Below, in pieces: positions 18,185 through 25,446 of a stretch of 64,000 nucleotides of DNA. The notes below the pieces were generated by a model, which saw nothing but the letters and a program-made list of their open reading frames with translations, searched no databases and was not told the origin of the DNA. Position numbers and translations under genes: made by a program. Origin of the DNA: Lachnospiraceae bacterium MD308 (GTDB taxonomy: Bacteria > Bacillota > Clostridia > Lachnospirales > Lachnospiraceae); the NCBI GenBank assembly GCA_000403475.2, contig KE159795.1:1373965-1437964 (forward strand), in the 5' to 3' direction. The stretch's first letter is position 1. Every line of letters begins with the position of its first letter.

Positions 18185-18910
18185 TTAAATCTTAGCTACA
18201 TACTCAAATGGCAGCGGAACAATCTTTCCAGGTGTCTGGATTTCCATTAACTGCTCAAGAGTTGCTTTAACGATCTGTGTCTGCTGTTCAACATTGTGCG
18301 GTCCACCTGCATTAGCACCCATAGGTACCAACGGAGCAACTGCACGAGGAGTACCGGTCTGACGAACAACCGGCGGAAGAGCTGCAATAATAATTGTAGG
18401 AATTCCAGCTTCTTCAATCGCTCTCTGCACCAATACTGCAGAGCGGTGGCAGGTACCTCAGCCAGCGGTGAGGACAACTGCATCAACATCCTCTTCTTTG
18501 AACATCTGAGCGATAGCCGGACCAGTCTCGCCTTTGAACTTCTCCTGGTTTCCGCCGCCGCCCATGAATCCGGCATGTACCGGAGCACAAGCTCTGATAA
18601 AGCCTTCTGCAGCCAATTCGTGAATTCTGTCAATCGGGAACATGCAGTTAATGTCTTTGTTAACATCACTGTTATCATATCCGCCGTGGGATACCATCAG
18701 ATCATCTGACGGAGTTGTGTTCTCTATCTTTCTCCATGTGAAGTCACCGGCAAGATTAAATCTTTCCTGATCTTTCTTGTGAACGCCTGCTGCTGTTGCA
18801 AGAGCGATAGACATGTCTTTAAGCTCTTTTGTTACAGGAGTCCATACAGACGGCGGAGTAATAGGAACGAATATTTCTGATTGTAAACCTTTAACAACCG
18901 TTAAACTCAT
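18185..18910 (-). CDS. prdB: D-proline reductase subunit PrdB, selenocysteine-containing
   Basis: Catalytic selenoprotein subunit of D-proline reductase, which reduces D-proline to 5-aminovalerate. The frame runs from ATG at 18908-18910 through an in-frame TGA at 18458-18460 to a true stop at 18185, 241 aa in total. The TGA is codon 151, in the context AG-U-GTCHRSAVLVQRAI, matching the known selenocysteine position of PrdB (about 152 in C. sticklandii). Two separate open frames either side of the TGA are in the same frame, and both fit PrdB: LVSHGGYDNSDVNKDINCMF before, and VAPLVPMGANAGGPHN after. A stem-loop follows the TGA. AAGGAGG RBS. Confidence 0.96.
18419..18457 (-). promoter_or_regulatory. 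Candidate bacterial SECIS hairpin in prdB
   Basis: Immediately 3' of the UGA: CGCTCTGCA (18445-18437), 7-nt loop GTATTGG, TGCAGAGAGCG (18429-18419) with a two-base bulge. Its distance (about 12 nt) and small apical loop with G and U residues fit bacterial SECIS elements read by SelB. Confidence 0.75.
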
Positions 18911-18912
18911 TT

Positions 18913-19209
18913 TTAGACCTCCTTATTATCCAAACGTTTACTCATTTCTTGTTTTTTGCGTCTTTCTTTTTCAATGTTGCTGACGTAGTGTTCATTTATC
19001 TCCGGCCCTAACTGCTCCGGAAAACTCATATTCCATCCGAATTCCTGCCCCACTTTCGGTTCAGTATCGCAGATAAACATTCTTTTCGGAGCTTTGAAGA
19101 ACCCCAGGCGCCCTTTCAGGTCAACGCTGATGCTGCAGTCATCGACTTCTACTACAACGCCCTCCATATAAATGATCCTGTCGCCGTAATTCAAACGTTC
19201 ATTATTCAT
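18913..19209 (-). CDS. Small conserved protein of the prd cluster
   Basis: 98 aa: MNNERLNYGDRIIYMEGVVV, VDDCSISVDLKGRLGFFKAP, then a charged C-terminus rich in E/K/R. It looks like a small beta-rich domain followed by a helix. Small hypothetical genes sit between prdA and prdB in other Clostridia, so it is probably a conserved accessory of unknown function (recalled, not verified). It is co-directional with close spacing on both sides (2 nt to prdB). Confidence 0.65.
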   Translation of the reverse strand: MNNERLNYGDRIIYMEGVVVEVDDCSISVDLKGRLGFFKAPKRMFICDTEPKVGQEFGWNMSFPEQLGPEINEHYVSNIEKERRKKQEMSKRLDNKEV

Positions 19210-19225
19210 TCAGCACACCTTTGGC

Positions 19226-21076
19226 TTAGCTGTATTTTAATCTACGCTTCTCACTCATCGGGAGCTCCTGCTCATTTCCAACAAGATCGATCTTTGTGCC
19301 GCATGCGCCCTCAATTAACTCTACGTTTGTAGACTTAACGTTTGGATTCCACTTCTTCTCAGCAGCCTTAACGTCTTCTCCGGCCATAGCTGCTTTCAGC
19401 ATAGCAAGTGCGCGGATAGCGTCTTCCTGACAAAGTGTGTTGTTACCAAGAATCTCATTCTCGATACCTGCTTCAGATTTGTTGTTATCAACCATGTACT
19501 GCATGTACTTATTACCAACAACGAGAGCGCCCTGTACTGCACAGTAAGACATACCTACTGTCGGAACTCCTCTCATACCAATCTGCTCGATATGGCTTGC
19601 GAAGTCAATATGGTTGTTTCCAAATCCTTCAGTCGTAACGAATGCACCATCAGCATCCATCATCTCTACTGTGTGTCCTACACGGCGGGATACGTAGAAT
19701 TTCTCAGCGTTGATCTGAGGAGATCCAACGAATACAACACCGCAAAGGTCAACTTCTTCATCATGAAGAGCCTCGAGAACAAGCGGCTCTCTCCAGTAAT
19801 GTCTGGACATCTCTTTCGATGCAGGTCCGATACATGTCAAAGCATGGATACATCCGTCAAGAACCTCAAGCGGAGATACGCAAACAGGAACGTTTCCTAA
19901 GTCTACGTTAGCTCTTGCGCCAAGGATACCAACCGGCTCTACAGGAAGGATGAAGTTATCATGCATAGCTCCCTGTCCCATGATCTCTTTAACGATTACA
20001 ACTTTCTTCTTACCCGGACGACGGATAGATTTCAGTTCCTGAGTATCAACTACAAGGCTCTCGTCAAGTTTCTTCATAACCTCACGGATCTCCTGTGTGA
20101 TGATATCAAATGCTGTATGAGCAGCCATAGGCCCGCGGCGCTCCATGTTTGTCTTCTCCTGGATAACAATGTTACCTTTGATGAAGATCTCGCCTTTATC
20201 CGGACATCCCGGACGCCCCCACATAATGTTCTCGTCAAGGTATCCTTCGGAAGAACCGAACTCACCGATCTGAACTCCGCCTTCGTCAACACCTGTCAGC
20301 ATCATAACAACGCCGTCAAGTACTCTTGTCACGCCGCTTCCGAGTTCATCATCGCCCTCTTTTGTAGCGATTGGCTGTACGTCCATAACTGTCTCAGAAT
20401 ATGTGTGATATAACTCAGGAGTGATGATCTCAAGTTTGAAATCTTTCACTAATTCCTGATCTGCGATAACGTCTGCTTCGATTCCTTCACGGATGTAAAG
20501 AGTCGTTCCCTCAATCTTTGTCTCAGGCCCTCTCTTAACTTCTGTGATATTGAAGTGCTTTCTTGTAAGAGTTCCTACGATTTTCTCTTCTCCAACCGCT
20601 GCCGGTGCTGCCGCGTCTACTGCTGCAGCTGCTGCTGCCGGAACCGGTGCAACTGCTGCGCCGCCGCCAAGTGCTCCAACAGGAATCTCAAGGTCGATAT
20701 CCTTACCCTCTCCGATGTGGATCTTAAGCATGCCGCCTGCTACCGGTGCTGCCGGTGCTACTGGTGCCGCAACCGGCGCTGCCTCTGCGACCTCTTCTTC
20801 TGCTGCTGCCACCGGTGCGCTAGGAGCCTTAGCTCCGTCAAGAACATCTGCGGTAAGCGGGGCAAGAGAATCACAGGTTTTTGTAAGTTTTGCTCCTAAT
20901 ACTTCCTCGATGGTCAGGCAACCGTCAAGGTTTAATAATCCTGAATCTACCAAATCGTCAAAAATTGCCGGATCTTCCAGATTCGCAGGCTCGATTGTAA
21001 TGCCGGCCTCGGCTCTACAACATAAAACCGCAGGATCATGAGCATGTGCTTTAGCTGTTTCAGCTGTGATAGACAT
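19226..21076 (-). CDS. prdA: D-proline reductase proprotein PrdA
   Basis: 616 aa. PrdA is processed to a pyruvoyl-bearing subunit and an N-terminal subunit (known for C. sticklandii). The predicted cleavage is at LT-C, Cys415 here (HALTCIGPASKE), close to the described Cys421. Layout: N-terminal cysteine-rich domain (about 1-84), an Ala/Pro/Val linker (about 85-163), the core to residue 414, then the pyruvoyl part with GVVFVGSPQINAEKFYV and FGNNHIDFASHIEQIGMRGV. Length is normal. The gene is preceded by prdC and followed by a 98-aa gene and prdB. RBS AAGGAGG. Confidence 0.96.
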   Translation of the reverse strand: MSITAETAKAHAHDPAVLCCRAEAGITIEPANLEDPAIFDDLVDSGLLNLDGCLTIEEVLGAKLTKTCDSLAPLTADVLDGAKAPSAPVAAAEEEVAEAAPVAAPVAPAAPVAGGMLKIHIGEGKDIDLEIPVGALGGGAAVAPVPAAAAAAVDAAAPAAVGEEKIVGTLTRKHFNITEVKRGPETKIEGTTLYIREGIEADVIADQELVKDFKLEIITPELYHTYSETVMDVQPIATKEGDDELGSGVTRVLDGVVMMLTGVDEGGVQIGEFGSSEGYLDENIMWGRPGCPDKGEIFIKGNIVIQEKTNMERRGPMAAHTAFDIITQEIREVMKKLDESLVVDTQELKSIRRPGKKKVVIVKEIMGQGAMHDNFILPVEPVGILGARANVDLGNVPVCVSPLEVLDGCIHALTCIGPASKEMSRHYWREPLVLEALHDEEVDLCGVVFVGSPQINAEKFYVSRRVGHTVEMMDADGAFVTTEGFGNNHIDFASHIEQIGMRGVPTVGMSYCAVQGALVVGNKYMQYMVDNNKSEAGIENEILGNNTLCQEDAIRALAMLKAAMAGEDVKAAEKKWNPNVKSTNVELIEGACGTKIDLVGNEQELPMSEKRRLKYS

Positions 21077-21230
21077 ATTGTTTTCCCTCCTTGTTTGGAT
21101 TTCTTAATTATATATACAGCCGCTTCCGGCAGGCGAAAACCTCTCACTTCGCCGTCACGCAAAAAGGAATCGGGGAACCTTTTTTACGCGCCGCAAGCAG
21201 CAGTAATACCTTTAAAATCATGTGCGTTTT

Positions 21231-22637
21231 CTAAAAATCGATATCCTGGCTTACCTGTTTGGATACTTTGAGCGTCCTGTACAGAGCATGGCCAACAGAC
21301 CTCATCACATGGTCTGTCTGGTGGAATACCTTAAGGCCCATCTTCGGACCGGATGCCATAACAGTATTGGAACAGTCAGAGCAGTTGCCGATGATAATGT
21401 ACTCACACTTATCTTTCTTGAACTGCATGTTGTTCTTAACCTGTCCGGGGCAGTTGCCAGGCCTTAAGCACTTAAGCGGTGCGCCCGGCTTATTCTCGAT
21501 AGCCTGCTTGCATCTTGCCACAGACACGACCTTGCCGTTCATCTTCTCACAGATCTCACGCATGCGCTCTTCATTGCCTCCGCATGCACATACAAGAAGG
21601 CCCACGTTCGCCCCGTGAAGATCCGGGAACTCAACCGTAACAAGAATTCCTCCTGTCGTCTTTGTGATCGGCGCGTCAAAGTCTGTAGACTTTCCCGTAA
21701 ACGCTCCGCCCATAACGATCTCGCCGTACTTTCCGTCGATACCGCCGGCTCTTTCAATCAATTCCCCAACACTGGTTCCAACCGGAACGTCCATGAAAAC
21801 GTGTGCGCCGTTTCCGCCGTTGAGTTTGCCGCGGACAGTCAGATTCTTTGTAATGCAAGGTTTCTTCTCGTCAATCGCCTCTGCAACCTTTGCTGCCGTC
21901 TCAAGATTGACAACAACAGACTTTGCCGCAGACGGAAGCTGCATCGTCGTAAGGTTCACGCCAAGGCACTCTCTTACTACAGCACGCTCCTCGCCCATCG
22001 GGTAGATATCTGGAAGAAGATGCATGGAAATAGCAGATTCGCCCTCTAACGCTTTCTGCAGCGTCTTGATCGCTTTCTGGTTTTTCTTCTTAATGGCAAA
22101 GATCGCCTTGTCGGCATTGGTAATCTCCATGCAGTATTTCACGCCGCGAATCACCTTGTCGCACTGCTCCTCAATCTGCTTGATATTATGTTCTAATCCA
22201 GGCTCGCACTCAGCCGCGTTGATCAGGATATAGCCTTTCTCGCAATCCAGCTTAAAGTCAGCCGGCAGTTCCGGGTTGATCTCCGGGTCAAGCTCGCCCA
22301 TCGGTGTCTCCGCCAGATTGATATTAAGCTTGATTCCTGTCGGGAATCCTGCGCCTCCAAGCCCTACGACTCCTGCCGCCTTCACCATGTCAAGCTTGCT
22401 TGCATCCTCAGGCACATCAATCGGCACAAACTCATCCGGCTGCTCCTCGGAAGGCTCGATGATGATCCTGTCGTCCGTAACCTCAGCCACTTTCCCGTAC
22501 ACACTAGAAAAAATGTTAGCGCCAAGCCCCGTAGGCGTTGCAATCAATGTACCTTTTTTTACCTCGTCTCCGGCCTTAACGATTGCTGCACATGGTGCCC
22601 CAACATGCTGACGTAATAACATCTGTACATTTCCCAT
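21231..22637 (-). CDS. prdC: Proline reductase-associated electron transfer protein PrdC (RnfC-like)
   Basis: 468 aa, resembling RnfC/NqrA-type proteins: the GGAGFPTGIKLN motif (nucleotide/flavin-binding region), INAAECEPGLEHNIKQIEEQ, the PDIYPMGEERAVV segment, a soluble-ligand-like domain and a cysteine-rich end (KCLRPGNCPGQVKNN, IIIGNCSDCSNTVMASG). PrdC delivers electrons to the reductase; some relatives are selenoproteins but no internal UGA is seen here. Two ATGs compete: the outer (22646) is inside the AAGGAG ribosome-binding site, so the inner (22637) is chosen. Confidence 0.92.
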   Translation of the reverse strand: MGNVQMLLRQHVGAPCAAIVKAGDEVKKGTLIATPTGLGANIFSSVYGKVAEVTDDRIIIEPSEEQPDEFVPIDVPEDASKLDMVKAAGVVGLGGAGFPTGIKLNINLAETPMGELDPEINPELPADFKLDCEKGYILINAAECEPGLEHNIKQIEEQCDKVIRGVKYCMEITNADKAIFAIKKKNQKAIKTLQKALEGESAISMHLLPDIYPMGEERAVVRECLGVNLTTMQLPSAAKSVVVNLETAAKVAEAIDEKKPCITKNLTVRGKLNGGNGAHVFMDVPVGTSVGELIERAGGIDGKYGEIVMGGAFTGKSTDFDAPITKTTGGILVTVEFPDLHGANVGLLVCACGGNEERMREICEKMNGKVVSVARCKQAIENKPGAPLKCLRPGNCPGQVKNNMQFKKDKCEYIIIGNCSDCSNTVMASGPKMGLKVFHQTDHVMRSVGHALYRTLKVSKQVSQDIDF

Positions 22638-22810
22638 GTCAAACATCTCCTTTTCTTTGTTTATATTAGTAAAAAACGAATCTATCCGTCCGTTTCATTA
22701 CCTCTCAATAACACACATCTTAAGTTTCTCCTGACGTCTTTAATGTTCCCCAAAAGCGTCTTTTCATTTATAAATATTTTCTATAATAACAAGCCGTCAA
22801 ATTCTTAACA

Positions 22811-22842
22811 GCCAAAAACCGCTTAAAACTGCACTTTTTGGC
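22811..22842 (-). terminator. Hairpin after tRNA-Sec
   Basis: GCCAAAAA (overlapping the tRNA CCA end) can pair with TTTTTGGC 24 nt later. It may serve as a terminator or processing hairpin for the tRNA transcript. The U run is inside the stem, so the call is weak. Confidence 0.4.
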
Positions 22843-22936
22843 GAGGGCATGTGGGAATCGAACCCACCCAGGACGCTCTTAACGCCCCACACTGGTTTTG
22901 AAGACCAGGAGGCACACCAGTCACCCATCTACCCCC
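22839..22936 (-). tRNA. selC: tRNA-Sec (anticodon UCA)
   Basis: 98 nt ending in encoded CCA. The anticodon stem CTGGT/ACCAG encloses CTTCAAA with anticodon TCA. A long variable arm (GGGCG / CGTCC) and a T arm (GTGGG TTCGATT CCCAC) are clear. The 8-bp acceptor (GGGGGTAG with ATGCCCTC) is typical of selenocysteine tRNA, allowing G-U pairs and one mismatch. Position between prdC and the proline racemase puts it beside a selenoprotein user. Confidence 0.94.
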
Positions 22937-23024
22937 ATATTCTTTGTTCATGCGAAATAACCTTAACATATTCCACGGTATATTTCAACAGTTTTTATTT
23001 AGTTTTTATAATACCAAAAAACCG

Positions 23025-23053
23025 TTGACTTTTCAAGGTTTTTCCCTCATAAT
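23025..23053 (+). promoter_or_regulatory. Promoter of the proline racemase gene
   Basis: TTGACT (23025-23030), 17 nt, CATAAT (23048-23053). Transcription from here leaves a leader of about 170 nt that contains a terminator-like hairpin. Confidence 0.7.
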
Positions 23054-23123
23054 AGTGTTAAATGATTGAACCGCGTACTAGAACGCAGTCTATTCGTTAT
23101 TTTTCTGTCAAATTTTGATGTGC

Positions 23124-23180
23124 CACGGCACTTGCTTTACGGAAAAAGGCATGGCAGGATATCCTTTCCGCCGTGTTTTT
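23124..23180 (+). promoter_or_regulatory. Terminator-like hairpin in the racemase leader
   Basis: CACGG (near 23124) pairs with CCGTG (near 23172), and CGGAAA with TTTCCG inside it, followed by TTTTT. It lies between promoter and ribosome-binding site, so it may be an attenuator. Upstream GTGCC-AC-GGCAC (23120-23131) could form an alternative stem with overlapping bases. Confidence 0.55.
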
Positions 23181-23231
23181 ATAAAGAAACTATAGATTTT
23201 ATCTATGAGTATGTTTAAGGAGGTAATTATT

Positions 23232-24266
23232 ATGGAGTTGAAAGCTAATGTAAACTTCGACCGGTTTGAGAGCGCCCTTCAGGTAGTAGATTCTCACACC
23301 GTCGGCGAGTTCTGCCGCATCGTTATCGGCGGATTCCCGGAGCCGGAAGGCAGCACCATGATCGAGAAGAAGAAATGGATGGAGGACAATTACGATCATG
23401 TTCGTACAGCCCTCATGTTCGAGCCAAGAGGACATCACGACATGTTCGGCGCGTTCCTCTGCAAGCCGGTTAACCCGGAGGCACAGTTCGGCGTTATGTT
23501 CATGGACACGGGCGGATACCTGAACATGTGCGGCCACTGCACCATCGGCGCGGTTACAGTAGCAGTTGAGGCAGGCCTTGTAGAATCCAAAGAAGGGGAA
23601 AACGATGTGATTCTTGAAGCTCCTGCAGGACTGATCCGCACAAAGGCTATCGTAAAAGACGGCAAGGTTGAAAGCGTTACCCTGACCAATGTTCCGGCGT
23701 TTGTTTACAAAGAAAACCAGAAAGTTACGATTGACGGCAAGGAAATCGAATTCACGATTTCTTTCGGCGGAAGTTTCTTCGCGCTGGTTGACACCACCAA
23801 GCTTGACCTCGGCGAGATCAATGCAAAATCCGTTCCTGCATATGCAGATCTGGGCATGAAGATGTTAGAGATCATCAACAAAGAGATTCCGGTACAGCAT
23901 CCAGAGCTTGACATTACAAGCGTTGACCTGGTTGAGTTCTACGGGCCGACACCAAATCCGGAAAAAGCTAACATGAGAAATGTTGTTATCTTTGGCGAGC
24001 ACATGGCTGACCGCTCACCGTGCGGAACCGGAACAAGCGCGAAGCTCGCAACTCTTCACCACTGGGGAGAGATTGGCGTAGGCGAAGAATTTATCTACGA
24101 AAGCTTTATCGGCAGCCTGTTCAAAGGCGTTATCAAAGAAACCACCAAGGTTGGAGACTTTGACGCCGTCATCCCGATGATTACAGGAAGCTGCTACCTG
24201 ACAGGCGTTGCTACATATTTGATCGACCCGACAGATCCGCTTAAGTATGGTTTCCAGGTAGGCTAA
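23232..24266 (+). CDS. prdF: Proline racemase
   Basis: 344 aa; converts L- and D-proline, supplying D-proline to the reductase. The two catalytic cysteines of the family are present: Cys100 in MCGHCTIGAV and Cys264 in DRSPCGTGTSAK. Related epimerases act on hydroxyproline or diaminopimelate, but the prd neighbours support proline. The in-frame start at 23205 lacks a ribosome-binding site; ATG at 23232 has AAGGAGG 8 nt upstream. Divergent in orientation from the rest of the prd genes, with tRNA-Sec between. Confidence 0.92.
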   Translation: MELKANVNFDRFESALQVVDSHTVGEFCRIVIGGFPEPEGSTMIEKKKWMEDNYDHVRTALMFEPRGHHDMFGAFLCKPVNPEAQFGVMFMDTGGYLNMCGHCTIGAVTVAVEAGLVESKEGENDVILEAPAGLIRTKAIVKDGKVESVTLTNVPAFVYKENQKVTIDGKEIEFTISFGGSFFALVDTTKLDLGEINAKSVPAYADLGMKMLEIINKEIPVQHPELDITSVDLVEFYGPTPNPEKANMRNVVIFGEHMADRSPCGTGTSAKLATLHHWGEIGVGEEFIYESFIGSLFKGVIKETTKVGDFDAVIPMITGSCYLTGVATYLIDPTDPLKYGFQVG

Positions 24267-24281
24267 TCCTAAGGCGCCAAG

Positions 24282-24447
24282 CTAGTGTGCTGACACGATT
24301 ATATTTAGCTAAAATTCCTTGCCTATTTTCCCGATAGAACTATTCCCCAAGCCTCAGCGTAGCCCGCTACGCCTACGTTTGGGAAACAGCACTCTCAGAA
24401 AAATATTCTGCGGAGTTTAGCTAAATATAATTCGGTCAGTACACTAG
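24282..24447. repeat. 166-bp inverted-repeat element
   Basis: A 32-bp left arm (24282-24313) beginning CTAGTGT and ending ATTATATTTAGCTAAA matches the reverse complement of the right arm (24416-24447) at 28 of 32 positions. Inside it TTCCCCAAGC / TTTGGGAA and GCGTAG / CTACGC form nested stems, so the whole element could fold as one hairpin. No open frame or transposase is inside. Confidence 0.85.
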
Positions 24448-24462
24448 TATGTATATAATTGC

Positions 24463-24496
24463 AGAAGCGGATTAATAACAATCCGCTTCTCTTTTT
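24463..24496 (+). terminator. Terminator downstream of the proline racemase
   Basis: AGAAGCGGAT (24463-24472), short loop, ATCCGCTTCT (24481-24490), then CTTTTT. Perfect 10-bp stem. Confidence 0.88.
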
Positions 24497-24525
24497 ATAA
24501 AAAACAGAAAAGGAAGGTACATTCG

Positions 24526-25113
24526 ATGCCGAGGAAACGACAACCAACGAAGACCCGCATCGTGAAAGCCGCATGGAATCTCTTTTATAAAAATGGTTAC
24601 GACCACACTACGGTCGAGGATATTATTGCAGCCTCTAAGACTTCTAAAGGAACATTTTATCACTATTTTAAAGGCAAGGAAGCTCTCCTTAACAGCTTGT
24701 CCTACCTGTTTGATGAAAAATACGAGGAGCTTTACAACACGATAGACCATAGTCTATCCAGTTATGATAAGCTATTGCTTCTGAACCGTGAGCTGTTCTG
24801 CATGATTGAAGAAAGCGTTGACATACATCTTTTAGCTTATCTTTATTCCTCACAGCTTATAACTAAGGACAAGAAATCTTTGTCTGACAAAAAGCGTTTT
24901 TATTTTAAATGGATTACCGAGATTATATCTGATGGTTTAGAACGAGGCGAGTTCAGGAATACGAGCACTGCCGAAGAGCTCATGGACATCTACGCCATGT
25001 ACGAACGGGCACTTCTATATGACTGGGCACTGTTCAAGGGCAGTTTCTCTCTATCTGAATACAGTAACAGACTGCTTCCGCACGTACTAGATACTTTTAT
25101 AGAAGGAGTATAG
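24526..25113 (+). CDS. TetR/AcrR-family transcriptional regulator
   Basis: 195 aa. The N-terminal helix-turn-helix (residues about 10-52) reads KTRIVKAAWNLFYKNGYDHT, TVEDIIAASKTSKGTFYHYF and KGKEALL, the usual TetR pattern. The C-terminal ligand domain is not recognisable beyond that. RBS GGAAGG. It is isolated, with terminators on both sides, so the target is unknown; the convergent selenium genes are not obvious targets. Confidence 0.9.
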   Translation: MPRKRQPTKTRIVKAAWNLFYKNGYDHTTVEDIIAASKTSKGTFYHYFKGKEALLNSLSYLFDEKYEELYNTIDHSLSSYDKLLLLNRELFCMIEESVDIHLLAYLYSSQLITKDKKSLSDKKRFYFKWITEIISDGLERGEFRNTSTAEELMDIYAMYERALLYDWALFKGSFSLSEYSNRLLPHVLDTFIEGV

Positions 25114-25140
25114 TTATGAAGATTTCTGATGGACCCGAAA

Positions 25141-25191
25141 AGGGTACTTTCATCCGGTAGTTTTTCCGCCGCATCAAAGTACCCTTTTTTT
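25141..25191 (+). terminator. Terminator downstream of the TetR gene
   Basis: GGGTACTTT (25142-25150) pairs with AAAGTACCC (25176-25184), then seven Ts. The loop of 25 nt includes a small GC-rich stretch. Confidence 0.85.
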
Positions 25192-25209
25192 ATTGCCTGT
25201 CTAATGTTA

Positions 25210-25446
25210 TCATACCAGACATTCGTGGATTTCTTCTTCCTCAATCCCTGTCTTTTTCATCATCGCCATAATCTGTTCTCTATCCGAAAGCCCGGCGCAC
25301 CACGCCAAACCACACCCTGCCGAAATCGCCCGAGGAACCGGTATAATCCTTCCCGGCACCTCCTGCTCCTTACACGCCTTCTCCATCGCCATAGCATCTG
25401 CCGTCGTGTGGAATGTAACCACAAGCTTAAGCTCTTTTTTCTTCAT
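25210..25446 (-). CDS. Se/S carrier-like protein (DUF3343)
   Basis: 78 aa. A ferredoxin-like small domain starting with VTFHTTADAMAMEKACKEQ and containing the AISAGCGLAWCAG segment with two cysteines, typical of DUF3343 proteins. Such proteins are found with selenium or sulfur handling genes (family knowledge). It is the last gene of the selenium operon and overlaps the desulfurase stop by one base. Likely carries selenium or sulfur as a persulfide/perselenide (inference). Confidence 0.82.
   Translation of the reverse strand: MKKKELKLVVTFHTTADAMAMEKACKEQEVPGRIIPVPRAISAGCGLAWCAGLSDREQIMAMMKKTGIEEEEIHECLV

Noticed and set aside
18458-18460. prdB as a pseudogene or frameshift at TGA
   Set aside because: Frame and homology continue without a shift, the TGA is at the known selenocysteine position, and tRNA-Sec and sel genes are present.
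20544-21041. Plus-strand frame opposite the Ala-rich part of prdA
   Set aside because: Low-complexity Ser/Ala/Gly text created by the GC-rich linker codons of prdA; no RBS.
22639-22646. ATG at 22646 as prdC start
   Set aside because: It lies inside the AAGGAG ribosome-binding site; the ATG nine bases downstream is properly spaced.
23121-23135. Sigma-54 promoter (TGCCACG-N4-TTGC) before the racemase
   Set aside because: The invariant -24 GG is GC here, and a good sigma-A promoter lies upstream; kept only as a note.
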